The notes: generated from the letters alone by a model not told the origin. Positions 1 through 11,485 are shown, counted from the stretch's first letter. The stretch is DNA of 64,000 nucleotides from Doryteuthis pealeii (GCA_023376005.1 CM042152.1:86931569-86995568), one strand, 5' to 3'. Numbers and translations are program-made.

Positions 1-635
1 AATGAGGACTATCTAATGCTGCATGTTCAAATTTTGAGTGTATTTATTCTATGTTATAAGGATTTTGGGTAATGTGACGTAAGCAGTGACGTAATTTTTG
101 TTACAGACAAAAACTGGAAGCGAATCTCCATTATTAATGGATTATTTCTTTATCCTGTTTACGCTTTTCCTTAAACCAAATTATCTATTTTGTCAACATT
201 TGGCTAGTCAAAATTAAAATAAAGAAAAAAAACAAAAAACCCACAAATTTCATAGGCAAATGGCAACCAGAAGTTAAGTCATGTCTACAACTGTGTCAGC
301 ATGATGGCCATTAAAGAAGCCATATATGCAGGCCAGACACTTGCTCTAGCCATTGGTTGAGTGGTGCTACATATTTGTACATTCTTCATCTACAGATGAA
401 GCAGACACACAATTCATCTAGATTGTAGTTATGGTGCATGACTGCAATGCAGCAGAACATTTTATATCTTTTCACTTGTGGATTTAAACAATCTAATTTT
501 TTTCTTTTCTTTAGTCAATTTTCATTTTTCTATATATTCATGTTCACTCTATTCTGAATTGTATCTTATTGTTAGATTTTGCTGGTTGTAATACTGTTGC
601 ATACTGGGGTTTCCACGGTACCAAATCAGCATATA
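1..635. other. No gene seen
   Basis: AT-rich DNA with no open frame of note and no repeat family I could match elsewhere in the window. Confidence 0.5.
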
Positions 636-1134
636 TGTTGTATACCCTTTCTTACTTTCTTCATCTGGCTGGCTTTGCTATTCTGATCGCCTATCTTGGT
701 CTGGTCTAGTGTCTGGTGTTGACTTGGTATATCTTCTAAGGTCTGGTCTAGCGTCTGGAGACTTCGGTCTGGTTTTCCATGCTAGGGATTTCTCCTTATC
801 AGAGGTCCTGTGTCAGTGTTAGTTTTTAGGTAATAAACACAAGACTTCGAATTACGTTGATGTTACTTCATTTATAAATCCCCAAACCAGATGTCTGTGC
901 AGATCCTTACATCTTGCTAGCTCGGCTTCTAACTCCTAACTGACTGAGTTGCTTACTCCTTAAACCGGAACAGTGTCTTCTATGCCTTCCGGTTCTCACG
1001 ATTTATCCCTGGAAGCAAGGAGAGATTGAGGTCAAGCGCCGTCACTCACTCTCAAGGCCATCAGCTGCACTAATCACCATTATGATTTCTACACTACCTT
1101 AAAAAAGTATTAGGGATCTAATAACTATGTAACA
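636..1134 (+). mobile_element. Solo LTR, LTR family 1, copy 1
   Basis: A 499-bp segment starting TGTTGTATACC and ending ATGTAACA, so it has the TG...CA termini of an LTR. It carries an AATAAA signal near 832. The same sequence recurs at 34771-35267 and, truncated, at 9904-10323. Flanks are ATATA on the left and ATACA on the right, an imperfect 5-bp target duplication. No internal retrotransposon sequence adjoins it, so it is a solo LTR. The superfamily is not determined from the LTR alone. Confidence 0.75.
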
Positions 1135-2940
1135 ATACATACTTATACAGAGATGCTGATAGGTATGCAGCCTGCATCCCTGACACACAAAAATATAAAA
1201 GGACGCAGTAAAATCATACACATGCATTCCAGTATCTTTCTTTTTTCTTCCATCATCATTTCAAGCTAACTGTAAATACATTTATATAGTTTCTTAGAAA
1301 TGAATTACACAGGATAGGTTACAAGGTAAGAGTTAGATGGATTTAGTTGTTCCCCCAGATCATAAATAAAAACCCTACAATCTATTAAGAATCTTTAGTT
1401 GGGATCCATTAATTTTGCTGGGGACTCATTCAAAGCAAATATGTGCATTCCAGGACACACTAAATCAAAAAGCTATCAGCATCACTGATATAGGATTATG
1501 TTTTTAGTCCTTTTTTATTGAACATGAATATATCAAATACACTGTTGTATCTAATATATTTTTTTATGTTGTCAGTGAGGAAGTATCTTGACCTCTATGT
1601 GCTTCAAGAACAAAAAACAAAACAAAAAACAAAAAAAACAAAAAAACAAAAAAACAATCAACGCAAACAAAACAAAACAACCTGCTGTGGATCGAAAAGG
1701 AACTAGCTGCTGCTGCTGCTGTCATCACAGTCATACTTTCAAACTGGTTAGTACTTGTCACATTTCCTTACTTATCCAGTTTAGGTGTTTCTCCTTGCTG
1801 GGTGGGTGAGGAAAATAATATTAGCTTAGTTCTAATAGACCTTTACTCGGCAGCACCTCTTTCCTTGTTAATAGAGGTAAGGTTTGTGTTAATTGCTTGG
1901 TGTCTGAAGCACTCATGAAAGGAAATGCCAATTGGGGGGGGGCAAGCATTTTTTGAGGGGAATTGCTGCACATGAGTCTAAATTTGTGTTTGCCTCCCCC
2001 CACAATAAAACAATCTTGTATCTATTTTGGCTTGATGTGAAGCTGAAAATAAATCAAGATAAATAATTTACACCCTCAAGTCATGACTCCATATTGTCCC
2101 AAAGAAATCTACTGTTCAAATAATAAACAACTCTTTTTGCTTTCATATAACACCATATTTCCTCAGATGTTGATATCTACTTGCATTTATAGTGAACAAC
2201 ACATCATCCTTCCCAAGTGATAATGATCTTCATAGAACCTTCATATCGCTAAATTGGTCGTATATGTGATATGAACATACAACTAATATTTGATAGAACA
2301 AATCATCTATTCACTGGTTTACCCAATATGAATAGAGAACCATATTTCTTCAAAGATATTAGCTGAAATGTCTGTTAAAAGAAAAATGAGTATAGCTGTT
2401 CAAAAAAGTATCTGAATTTTCTGTTGTGCATTTGTTTGTACTGTAAGTTTGCTTTAAAAAAAGGGGAAAAATAATTTTCATTTTGGCTACTCACTTGGGA
2501 TTATGAACAAAAAAAATCCAATCTAATATAAAATACATTCAGGTAGAAAAGATTAAAAAGTCTAGTTGATGTACATGACAACGCACAAGCATCAATTTTC
2601 TTTTTATAACTGAATAAATTGATGTTAGTGGCTTTCAAATCTGATTCTTGTTTTTTTAGTCCCAAAAAATCTTTTTGAAATTCATATCTGTACAGAGAAT
2701 CAATTCAATCTGGTTGAAACAATGTATGTTTCTCTATTGGAGGCAAATTTACTTGATTCAGTGGTCATTTTGAATTTAATTTGACCAGATGATAGCTGTT
2801 ATCTCAAAGAACAAATTTCAATCTTGACTGTCTATAATTTTTATCCTCAAAAAACTATTTATTTCAGATTAGAGAAGGCACTCAATGAACAAAAAACTTT
2901 ATTATTATGCTTGGGGTTATTTCATCAACTTTTGATTAAT
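1135..2940. other. No gene seen; A-rich and TGC-rich simple sequence
   Basis: Holds an (A)nC-rich stretch at about 1610-1680 followed by a short (CTG)n run near 1707. Small open frames here are low-complexity Lys/Asn or Phe read-throughs. Nothing resembles a conserved protein. Confidence 0.5.
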
Positions 2941-2949
2941 ATCAATATT

Positions 2950-3343
2950 TGCAACTAATCAACAATGGTCAGCAAAACTTTTGCATCTATCCATAGATTT
3001 GTATTATTCGGACTATTGTCCTCATCTTATTTGTTATCTGTACAATGTTTTGGCCAGTATGCTCTCCAGCCTTCTTCAGGTATTTATTGTCAGACTTGGG
3101 AATCTTCTCTTCAAACTCAGAAACCTTCTTGGAACTTTGAATCCAATTCTTTATTCAATCCATGGTGATATACTGTTCTCAATCTGCTAACCATGGCTGG
3201 GTACAAGTGTTAAGCTGTGTTAATTATTATTCTATGTTACAGTCGCCCTTGATCAGGATTGAACCTGCAGCCTAGAGATAACTGTCACTTAGAACTGTCT
3301 TAACTCAACATCTATATCCACTATGCCATGTGTCCAAGAAATA
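2950..3343 (-). mobile_element. SINE-C, full-length decayed copy
   Basis: On the minus strand a tRNA Leu/Ser-like head (about 3225-3343, with a B-box-like GGTTCAATCCTG) is followed by a body (about 2950-3190) containing CTGAAGAAGGC and a run of short KVPE-like codons. The closest better copy is 12890-13265. CpG-rich sites of that copy are decayed here. Confidence 0.65.
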
Positions 3344-3475
3344 CCTGAAGAAGGTCAGAGGGCACATCGTCCAAAACATTGTACAGATAACAATAAAGAT
3401 GAGGACAATAGTCCAAATAATCCAAATAATAAAAATTATAAAACCTCATCTCAAAACTTCAGAGAAATACTATCC
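3333..3475 (+). mobile_element. SINE-C body fragment in opposite orientation
   Basis: The plus strand reads the same SINE-C body (AAATACCTGAAGAAGG through to ...TTCAGAGAAATA). It is joined directly to the head of the preceding minus-strand copy, making a head-to-body inverted pair. The open frame of 62 codons over it is a read-through of the repeat. Confidence 0.6.
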
Positions 3476-3984
3476 ATAGATGTTTTTTATGGGAGGTGCA
3501 AGGTAGAGTAATAGTTATCATTTACTAAAACTTAGTTTGGCAGATGTCTAGAAGAACCTAATAAAAATTGAACTAACTCATATAAGTCTGCTAGCCAAGC
3601 TTGTTAACCATATGAGGCTCTCTGGGGGTGGAATAATATTTACAAGCACAGAAAAGGGAATTGACAAAATAAGTTTTATTCTGGTTAATGCTAATTATAT
3701 TCACTTTGTATAGACACTGTTAGAAAAAGGCATGAAACCTTCTTCTCCTGCATTATGTCCTATCATTGGAAATCTTTACAAAATGCCTTGTCACTAATCT
3801 ACAATGATGGTTGATAGAGAAAACAAAAGCAACTAAGCGAGAACATGAGAAACCCAGTCTCCTATAACTATAATACCTAACTAGGCATTAGCAGCAAAAA
3901 GCTGTTACCACTATTGTCAACCTTGAGTGTGCCCATTAATAAGTACATCCACATACTTTCGTTTTTCACTACTTCGTTTTTCAC
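3476..3984. other. No gene seen
   Basis: AT-rich sequence without a recognised element. Confidence 0.45.
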
Positions 3985-4379
3985 TCTGCTTTACTTTCTT
4001 CGATCGAAGTGCATTTACTCTGTCGGTCTTTCGTTTCTTCTTACGACAGTAAGCTCCTTTATGGCCTTTAAATCCACATTCATAACAGGTTTTATTTCTC
4101 TACCAGCAACTTTTTCTTGTGTGTCTCGTACTCCCACAGCATTCACAATTTTGGGTCTTGTAAGTTTTAGGGATCTTTTGTCGACGCATTGTATTTTATA
4201 TACATTTTTCTCTTCAATGCGGGTGTTGTCTCCATTGCTGACTCCATTATTGTCAAGATCCTGGATCTAACGTCTTTGTCTCTAGGTGCTGTTAATCCCT
4301 GAACAAAAATCAAACATTTAAAAAGATCCGCCGAAATTTCACCGAGTTTGAACGACTCACATAAACAATTACAGTACAT
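3985..4379 (-). pseudogene. LTR-retrotransposon gag relic with two CCHC zinc knuckles
   Basis: Gag (nucleocapsid) binds element RNA in virus-like particles. The minus-strand frame from 4379 to 4167 reads LGEISADLFKCLIFVQGL then PRDKDVRSRIL, which resembles the C-terminal capsid region of Ty3/gypsy-type Gag. After a frame change two zinc knuckles follow in one frame: CECCGSTRHTRKSC (4106-4147) and CYECGFKGHKGAYC (4046-4087). Both match C-x2-C-x4-H-x4-C exactly, followed by a basic KKKRK tail. A stop codon lies between the knuckles, and the capsid part is out of frame with them, so the copy is dead. No protease or RT follows and no flanking LTR was identified. The retroelement origin is well supported by the double knuckle; the clade is inferred. 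Confidence 0.75.
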
Positions 4380-4624
4380 GCATATTCTAAATAATCTTCA
4401 TTCTCAGATTTTTGTATATTTAAACATTTATACCTAGAATGTAGCTTTATATACAAACATGGAGGATGAAGGTTTAATACTGATTATATTTAACTGGTAT
4501 ACAGTTGAAACCCCATCTCCTGAATCACTAATATTTACCCCTATACAAGAATGAACCTGGATGATACCAGAGAATATACATAAACTTCTTTCAATACTCA
4601 CAGCAGATTGATTGGAAACTATTA

Positions 4625-4915
4625 TCTATACATATATAAAGGGCAGTTGTGTGTATAAGTATGTCTGAAGGAAACTTCAAAAATAAAACAATTAAAAAAT
4701 AAAATTTAAATAATAATAGCATGGATTTTTTTTTCATTTAATATTTTAGATAGTATACATTAACATTTCTTTCCAGAGTAGCTGGATCAATGCAAGGTCT
4801 ATTTTTTACATAGTTAAATGGGGCAAATTCAACTCACGATTCAGTAATAATGGATCTGCGGGACTAACTTTAAAAAATCCCCTATACCCAGGTGATGCCG
4901 GGTAGCCACTGCTAG
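4625..4915 (+). mobile_element. Non-autonomous Helitron, both termini present
   Basis: The 291-bp element begins with TC (TCTATACATATATAAAG) and ends CTAG. About 10 bases before the end is a 6-bp hairpin (ACCCAG / CCGGGT, one mismatch, loop GTGATG). The base before it is A and the base after is T, as expected for Helitron insertion between A and T without target duplication. It has no coding capacity. Related 5' parts occur at 33967, 34318, 35675 and, reversed, 62302; the 3' part (TGGATCTGCG..GACTAACTT) recurs at about 36027-36060. A Pif1-type helicase relic at 24195 shows autonomous Helitrons once existed in this genome. Confidence 0.8.
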
Positions 4916-5134
4916 TATACAATAAAGACAAGCTAAACAAAAACAATATTACTCTACCAGTTCCAGCCCAGAAAAGTATTTTTTTCAAAACCTTTTTTCC
5001 AAATTTGTGTTAAAAAAATTTGGCACTCTACAAAAATGTAAAAATGAATAAACCAAACAATCTGGCATACACACACATTAAATGTTGGTTGTTTTTATAT
5101 ATAGATTTGTTTTTTATAACATGGTGACTGCATT

Positions 5135-5401
5135 CTATAACCTTATATTATACAAGACACCATGAAGAATGAGACATTCACAGGAATGATGCACCGCTTT
5201 TAATAAAGAATCAACTAATCCAGTCTTAACAGTTGAATACAACATATATGTGTATTTGGGCAGCATTCTTTCATTTATGCATGTTGAATTAAACAAAAGA
5301 CACATCTCCTGTTTAACAATTTTATTTGTGATTTTTTCAAGTTTTCTGGCCAACTTTTTGATGTTTGGGTGGAATTCGTGGATTAGTCCACCAAAGTTCA
5401 T
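5135..5401 (-). pseudogene. Penelope-like element ORF fragment (N-terminal part)
   Basis: An 88-codon open frame. Residues 3-19 (NFGGLIHEFHPNIKKLAR) and 34-51 (CLLFNSTCINERMLPKYT) match the plan of the region N-terminal to the reverse transcriptase in Penelope-like elements: a basic helical stretch, then F..xC......PKY. Two related fragments lie at 40020-40244 (NYGKYISQFLPDIIK) and 40436-40610 (FNNICLQKEMLPKYT), so the family is repeated in the window. After LPKYT the likeness ends and no RT or GIY-YIG domain follows. The start sits immediately downstream of a hammerhead-like motif (5400-5448), the order expected for these elements. The family assignment is by motif memory and needs a profile search. 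Confidence 0.5.
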
Positions 5402-5448
5402 GTCCCAAGTACTTTTGGCACTTCAAAGTGCCATCATCAGGTGATTAA
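5400..5448 (-). ncRNA. Hammerhead-ribozyme-like motif upstream of Penelope-like ORF
   Basis: The minus strand reads CTGATGA, stem II GGCAC/GTGCC, then AAAAG where GAAA is expected, then a minimal stem III AGUACU with a CUU triplet. The G12 position is mutated and stem I keeps only about two pairs, so this copy is probably inactive. Its better-preserved relative is at 40181-40236. Confidence 0.45.
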
Positions 5449-5455
5449 TTCAACA

Positions 5456-5960
5456 AACATATATATATATATATGTACCTTTGTGGTATATTTTCACAGT
5501 ACCAAAATGATATATGTCGCGTTGTCCTTTTTTCCGAGCGCTACTACGATATCTGTCAGGTGGCGGCGGCGTATATATTGTATAGCGAGTCTCGTCCACG
5601 TGCCTCCAAATTCACAGTGCTAAAATGGTGTTGATAGAAATTATAACAGGAGAAACATGTCGTCACAACTGCCAGCCTTTATTCCCAGGGTAGGTTCGTC
5701 TCGTGTGCTGTATCGGAGAGGAGGAAAGGCAGAGAGAAAGAGAGAGAGAAACTGTTAAACTACTATGACCCCATGCTAGGGTCCAGAGACCCGTCCTTCC
5801 CCTAAAAGCAAAAAGAGCCGATCCCTTTCTTCGTTGTTCCACGTCACCATGTGACTTCTGGTCAACACACAAAGCTTCTGGTTCCGTCAACACCCGACCT
5901 CCGCTTGACACTCAATTCTCGGTTCGGGGTCACGCTACAGTCAAATCATTTTCATCCTGT
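5456..5960. other. Unclassified GC-richer segment, possible LTR fragment
   Basis: A short (TA)n tract (5458-5474) is followed by sequence with clearly higher GC than its surroundings. On the minus strand it has TGTAGCGTGACC at 5939, an AATAAA near 5683 and a pyrimidine-rich stretch, which together look LTR-like. No matching target duplication was found. The 82-codon minus-strand frame at 5663-5911 resembles no protein I know. Confidence 0.3.
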
Positions 5961-6282
5961 TTTGGGTCATCACTATTTTTTAAACCTTTATCATCTCTTA
6001 TTTATTTATTTCTTCCTCCCCCTTCCATTAGTAGTCCTAGCTCACAAAAGTCAGGATAATATATACCCATCTTGCAACATATATATATATAGACATATAA
6101 TCTCACCCCTAACAATTTCTTTAGACAAAGTTAATCTTCCTTAAAACCAAAGATACCAGAAATTTTAATATTTCTTGTGGAACAATCAAATGATGCTGTT
6201 AGGTATTATTTATTACTAAATTCTATGACATTGATACTCTGTAACTAAAGATATGAATATGGTAAAAAAAAATAAATAAATA

Positions 6283-6530
6283 AAGTCGGCGGAGTGGCCT
6301 ATTGTCAATATCAGCTAAGCAGTGATGGAGTCTATCCCCTTTTCACTACCAATATCCCAGTGAGATTGTTTTTGTGTTGGAGATGGAGTGCAACACCTAC
6401 TATTAGGTCTCAATTTTACTGCACAGATACAAGCTGTGCTACTCATGTGCTAAGTTGTCGAGAGCCAGTATCAAACCACAGGAACCTTGTGGCTCCTAGA
6501 TAGATGCTCTACCAACAGGCCCTTTAGTCT
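6283..6530 (-). mobile_element. SINE-A copy
   Basis: A tRNA-Lys-like SINE read on the minus strand. It has a decayed A box near 6510, a B box around 6465-6485 and a body ending in the family tail beside (AAAT)n at 6270. Clear relatives are at 24668, 28949, 37282 and 40795. Confidence 0.75.
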
Positions 6531-7552
6531 AAAAATAGGTAAACTTTTAAAATATATTTATGCAATTCTATTTTTGGTTAGAGTTTTAGTGCTGTAGTTT
6601 GTATTGAAGTCAGTCAGTTAGACAGTCAACAATTGGTTTGACTGGCCAAGCCTAACATGAAGTTACTAGTTCCTTAATGAACCCACTATAACAGCTTAAA
6701 TAATTCCATAAGAGTCCATTAATCTGAGGAGGAGTTTGACTGTTCTACTGTCCAATAATTAATAATCTGTGACAGTCATTTCCAGACTGCAGGTTCAATC
6801 CTGGCTAAGGGTGAAAGTAACACAGAATGACAATTATCAGTATTCTACAGTTTGGTAATTCATAATACCACATAATATCAATTTTTATTGTGCATGTGTA
6901 ATGTTCCACTAGAAATAAATGTTTCAATAAAATTATACTTTTATACTAATTTATAGTGATACTATATCTTATTATAATGGAGATAGTGTATTTGTCTGTC
7001 TGTAACCAAAACTAAATCACTACTCAAGTCACAATTCCCTTAGTTATTAACGTCACATTCACAATGAATTTATTTTTATTTAAACCTCAATTATTGATAA
7101 AATTCTTATACCTTATTAACACTGTTGGATTAATCTACATACTAACAACAAGCAAGTATATTTATATATTCAATAAAAAAGGCTAATTTGCATATTGATA
7201 TTAAGAATTTGATTTTAATAAATATATGCTTAGTATTATTGATTTCTAATTGTTTGGTTTTTTCTTAAGGAATCTGAGCAAAAATCTCGGGAATAAATCT
7301 TAAAAGAAATCCATAAACAAGACGAAAGAACTGAAATCTTATTAAATACTTCATAATCTAACTAAATAGATTAATTAGGAAAAATGAAAAACGGGAGTGA
7401 TGGAAAACGATGGAAGGGTTAGATTTAAAGCTGTTCTATTTTTCGATTATACCCCCTCAGTTTATCATTTTCTAAATAGTTTCTAATTTGATACAATATT
7501 TTATTACATCAAAACCTAAATACTTGCACTCAAAGGGTGCATATATTTGCTA
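6531..7552. other. No gene seen; SINE-C head fragment at about 6775-6840
   Basis: AT-rich. The plus strand at 6775-6840 has CCAGACTGCAGGTTCAATCC, the B-box end of the SINE-C head. A (TA)n tract starts at 7553. No other feature is supported. Confidence 0.45.
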
Positions 7553-7553
7553 G

Positions 7554-7588
<35 letters not shown>

Positions 7589-8295
7589 TTTTGGTTATTT
7601 ATGTGGCGTTTAACTTTGTTTATAAGTCTATAATGTTTTCAGGATTACTTAATTGGCTGTTAAGGCCATTTAAGAATAGGGTCTTTAAGTCAAAGTATCC
7701 ATTAATCTTTGTGAGTTTCAAGTATCATACTGTCTAGTGTCTTTTTTTTTAGTTTTTTTTTTCAAGTATTTCTATAATGGTGATTTTTTTGTTCATTTCT
7801 AGTAAAGTCATAGTCTACTAAGCAAAATATTGTTTATATATAATGATGTCTTTTTTTCTTTTTCTATTTTCTCTCCATTATTCATTTTTCTTTTATTAAC
7901 TGATTTATTTTCTGTCTCCTTTCATTAACCATTCCCATTCTTTTATATTTCTCTACTCAGTCTAACTAAAAGTACCATTCCAACCAACTTTATCAACTCT
8001 ATTTTCTAAAGGTAAATTTCATCAGCCAAATAATAATGAAAGAGCTTCACACAAATCACTTTACCCATGGTTGATCAAATGACATCTCGGATAATCCATT
8101 GGTCATATCACAAATGAAGGAGAACCGATGACAGTGGCAGGTAGGTAACAACCTGAATTTAATTTGTGTTGGCCAACAACTGTCATAAAATGATATCATG
8201 TACAATAATCAGTTATTTAGCCAGGTGGTTGGGGAGGTAGTGTGTGTCTGTCCTTGTTACAGGACTAATTGAAAACCAGGCAAAGCTTCAGAGAA

Positions 8296-8296
<1 letters not shown>

Positions 8297-8340
<44 letters not shown>

Positions 8341-8547
8341 GGAAAGAGAGAGAGAGAGATGGGTGGAGGAAAGAGAGAGAGAGGGAGATGGGTGGAGGAA
8401 AGAGAGAGATGGTGAAGGAGAGGAGAGAGAGAGAGAGAAAGAGATGGGTGGAGGAAAGAGAGAGAGAGAAAGAGATGGGTGAGGAAAGAGAGAAGAGAGA
8501 TGGTGGAGGAAAGAGAGAGATGGGTGAAGGAGAGAGAGAGATGGGAG

Positions 8548-8579
<32 letters not shown>

Positions 8580-8615
8580 TGGGTGGAGAAAGAGAGAGAG
8601 AGAGAGATGGGTGGA

Positions 8616-8656
<41 letters not shown>
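8297..8656 (+). repeat. GA-rich microsatellite/minisatellite
   Basis: About 360 bp of (GA)n, broken regularly by GATGGGTGGAGGAAAG motifs so that a loose 20-40-bp minisatellite overlies the dinucleotide repeat. Long Arg/Glu or Ser/Leu open frames on both strands are artefacts of it. Confidence 0.9.
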
Positions 8657-8657
<1 letters not shown>

Positions 8658-9575
8658 ATGCGAATTGAGCAGCATTTTTATAATTATTGTCCAGTGTACT
8701 GATCTGACCCCCTTGCATGACAGACCACCCAATTCGATCTGTCACAACAGAGAACTTGTGGAACAAATTTTCATTACATTCAATCAAATAGAAACACCCA
8801 GGCACAGAATTGAGCAAGCATTTCTTTGGTAATACAATTAACTTGACCAATGTCCTTGATTTAATGGTTTCTGAGATTGTCCCAACCAAAGTACAAAGCC
8901 GAATAAATCATTTAACAATTGTCATCACTGACAGAAGAGAAATGAGAAATGGGAATATGCCTAAAAGGCCAGCAGGTAAGACAGATTTGCACTCTCATTA
9001 TATTGCTTTGGGTTGGATAAAAGAGTTGCAAAAAGATTAACATTCAATCTCTTTTTATTTTCTTGATTTCTCTTTTTTCAGTTCTCATAAAATAGATTAA
9101 AGAATATCATTTTGTGTTTTAACAATATCTTTTCTATCAACTATTTGTTTGGCAGTTAACTTACTAAAAGAACAAACCTTACATTGTGTTTTTCAATATG
9201 GCTTACTTTAACTCTTAACATCCTATACCGCCTCATTCCACCCGTCTGGAAGTCACATTAATTTCCAAATCTACCCCAAATAATAGCCTTTGTTTAAATG
9301 TAATATCAAACATATTTAGAAGTCTTTGATTTAAGGGAAATAACAGCTAACTTTAAATGAAAAGGCTATTTTTAACCATTTATTGATAAATCCTTATAGG
9401 AATGGGGCTCTGGACTTAGAAAATTCTTAACAGGATGTTAAGAGTTAATAATATTTTGTCAAAACATTGTCAATTCCTTTTTAAAATAGAAGTATGACTT
9501 GGGCTGATTAATCAGCTCACACACACAGCATTCTAAATTTTATCATGAGAAATCTAAAGTTTTGAGGAGTATAGA
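8657..9575. other. No gene seen
   Basis: AT-rich single-copy-looking DNA. The segment at about 9495-9565 (GCTGATTAATCAGCTCA) resembles 10707-10785, an undefined dispersed repeat. Confidence 0.4.
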
Positions 9576-9848
9576 GTAGCCATCATGTCATTACTTCCAG
9601 TTCAAACTGACATCAAGTGGTAGTACCTGTTAGGGTAACATGTATAGCTTAAATAGATCTGTTTAAAATTATTCATATTTGACAGCAAGTAGATTGGCAA
9701 AATCTAGTATTAGCATGTAGTGTAGTTAGTTTTAAATGGCTTGAAGTGCATTGAGTCAAATGTGTGATGACCCCAATATCATTTGAGAGCATGGCTTCTG
9801 TTAGACTAGAAATTAATGTAATTAAATGATACTAGAGAGTTAGAGAGA

Positions 9849-9903
9849 GGGCCGGGTTAGCTCAGTCGGTAGAGCGTTCGACTAGAAACCAAAAGGTTCC
9901 TAG
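9849..9903 (+). mobile_element. SINE-A head, truncated
   Basis: The first 55 bp of SINE-A with an intact A box (TAGCTCAGTCGGTAGAGCG) and half of the B box (GGTTCCTAG). It stops abruptly where LTR family 1 begins. Confidence 0.8.
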
Positions 9904-10323
9904 CATCTCTTCTAGTGTCTGGACTTCGTCTTGGGGACTTCGTGTCTGGTCTTCCATTGGGGATTTCTCTTTATCAGAAGCCATGTGTCATTGGTAGTTT
10001 TTAGATAATAACTCAAGACTTCAATTTACTTAGATCATATTTTATTCTGAAATCCCCACCAGACTACCTGCGCAGATTGAGTCGGCACCGTGCATAACAT
10101 GACTTACCACCGTCGTGGTTTTTGGACGATCTGACTAAAAATCTCTTTCTAATCTAAACCGGAAGAGGGTCTTCTCCACTGATTCTCACAGTATCCTCCG
10201 GAAGGATCAGGACTGAGAAGCCTTATCATTCAATCCTTCAAGGCCGCCGGCTGAAATTATAACAGCTATTTTGGTTTCTACACTACTGTACATAAATATT
10301 AGGATTCTAATAATTATGTAACA
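9904..10323 (+). mobile_element. LTR family 1, copy 2, 5' truncated
   Basis: Matches the 34771-35267 LTR from its internal CATCTCTTCTAG to the terminal TTATGTAACA. The first ~75 bp of the LTR are missing and replaced by the SINE-A head, so the junction is a recombination or deletion point. Confidence 0.75.
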
Positions 10324-11252
10324 CCTCTCTGTATGGCTCATACCGACAGAGAGTTAGGGTATACATTTAATGTATCTTCAATTAGATAGAATCACCTGAT
10401 GAGAGCAGTCTATACTCCAGCTGGTTTCTTGTTATCAACAAAAAGAATATAAAACAACAAGAGAAGCAATGATGAATGAATGTGAAGAACGACATGACAA
10501 CTAGACAAAGCAGTAATAAAAGATTGAAAAGAGGAACTTCACAATGGATGATCAGCTGAGTAAAAGAATATATAACATTATCCCTCTTAAGAAACAACAG
10601 CACAAAAAATGTAAATATGAATGTACAATGAATGTGATTCCCTAACCTGTAAGCATAAAATAACCTCAGAGGGTTGTCAGAGCATTTACAATTTCTTTTT
10701 GTAATGATAGGACTTGAACTAATTAATCAGCTCAAACACAGCATTTTACATTTTATTGGGAAGTATCTAAACTTACAGAATTAATCAATACAATTTTAAA
10801 ATTGTACCTAAACAAGAAAACATCTTTGATAGACTAATAAATTCTTGGGTGTATCTTCAAGGCTTTCCAAAGAAAGCTTTGCAAATTCATTACAATGCAA
10901 AATGTGTGCATAATAAAATTGTATGTGGTAAATAATATAGTAATACACAATGATTTTTTTTCCTTTTTGTAGTCAGGTTTCAGTCTTTATCAACACCATA
11001 AGGAGACGATATACAAGGTATGTCAAAGACATATTGAGATTTTTTGTACTTTTTGACACACTTTGTATTCTGAAAAAACAAAAAAAAAGTTCCATTCTTT
11101 CTTCATTTCTATCTTGGTAAATACAGCTTTAAACTTGGTACTTTTTTTTATACATCTTGTATTCTGAAAAAAAAAATGAATGAACATTATTTTTTTCAGA
11201 ATACTAGGTGTGTCAAAAAGTATTAAAAATATTGATATTTTTGACACACGTT
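10324..11252. other. No gene seen
   Basis: AT-rich. Holds a retroposon-R-like 3' scrap near 10650-10690 and several 20-bp runs repeated locally around 11040-11240 (TGTCAAAAAGT, TATTCTGAAAAAA). Open frames are low complexity. Confidence 0.4.
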
Positions 11253-11286
11253 GTATATATATATATATATATACACATATATATAT

Positions 11287-11419
11287 GAAATTTAATATTT
11301 TGAAAAAACAGAAGATGTTTATAATTGCTGACAGACAGATCTGTTCCTATTGAAGCGGTCGAAACAGATTTCTGTCAGCAATTATAAACATCTTTTGTTT
11401 TTTCAAAATGTTAAATTTC
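11287..11419. repeat. Foldback element with hammerhead-derived sequence
   Basis: Two arms (11287-11345 and 11363-11419) are near-perfect inverse complements around a 17-nt centre, all between two (TA)n tracts (11255-11286 and 11452-11485). The right arm begins GAAACAGATTTCTGTCAGC, which is the GAAA, a four-pair stem III and a GUC triplet of a hammerhead. CTGATGA and stem II have been lost at the centre. The same 3' module occurs at 38909-38930. Confidence 0.75.
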
Positions 11420-11450
11420 ATACTGTTGGATTAATTTCCATCTATTTTTC

Positions 11451-11481
<31 letters not shown>

Positions 11482-11485
11482 TATA

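Noticed and set aside
3914..4270. 118-codon plus-strand frame
   Set aside because: It is the antisense shadow of the gag relic, whose minus strand has two exact zinc knuckles.
5629..5939. Solo LTR on the minus strand (TGTAGCG..ATCAACA)
   Set aside because: LTR-like content, but no flanking duplication and no second copy, so kept only as an unclassified segment.
8265..8832. Long open frames of up to 155 codons on both strands
   Set aside because: They are Ser/Leu or Arg/Glu read-throughs of a GA microsatellite.
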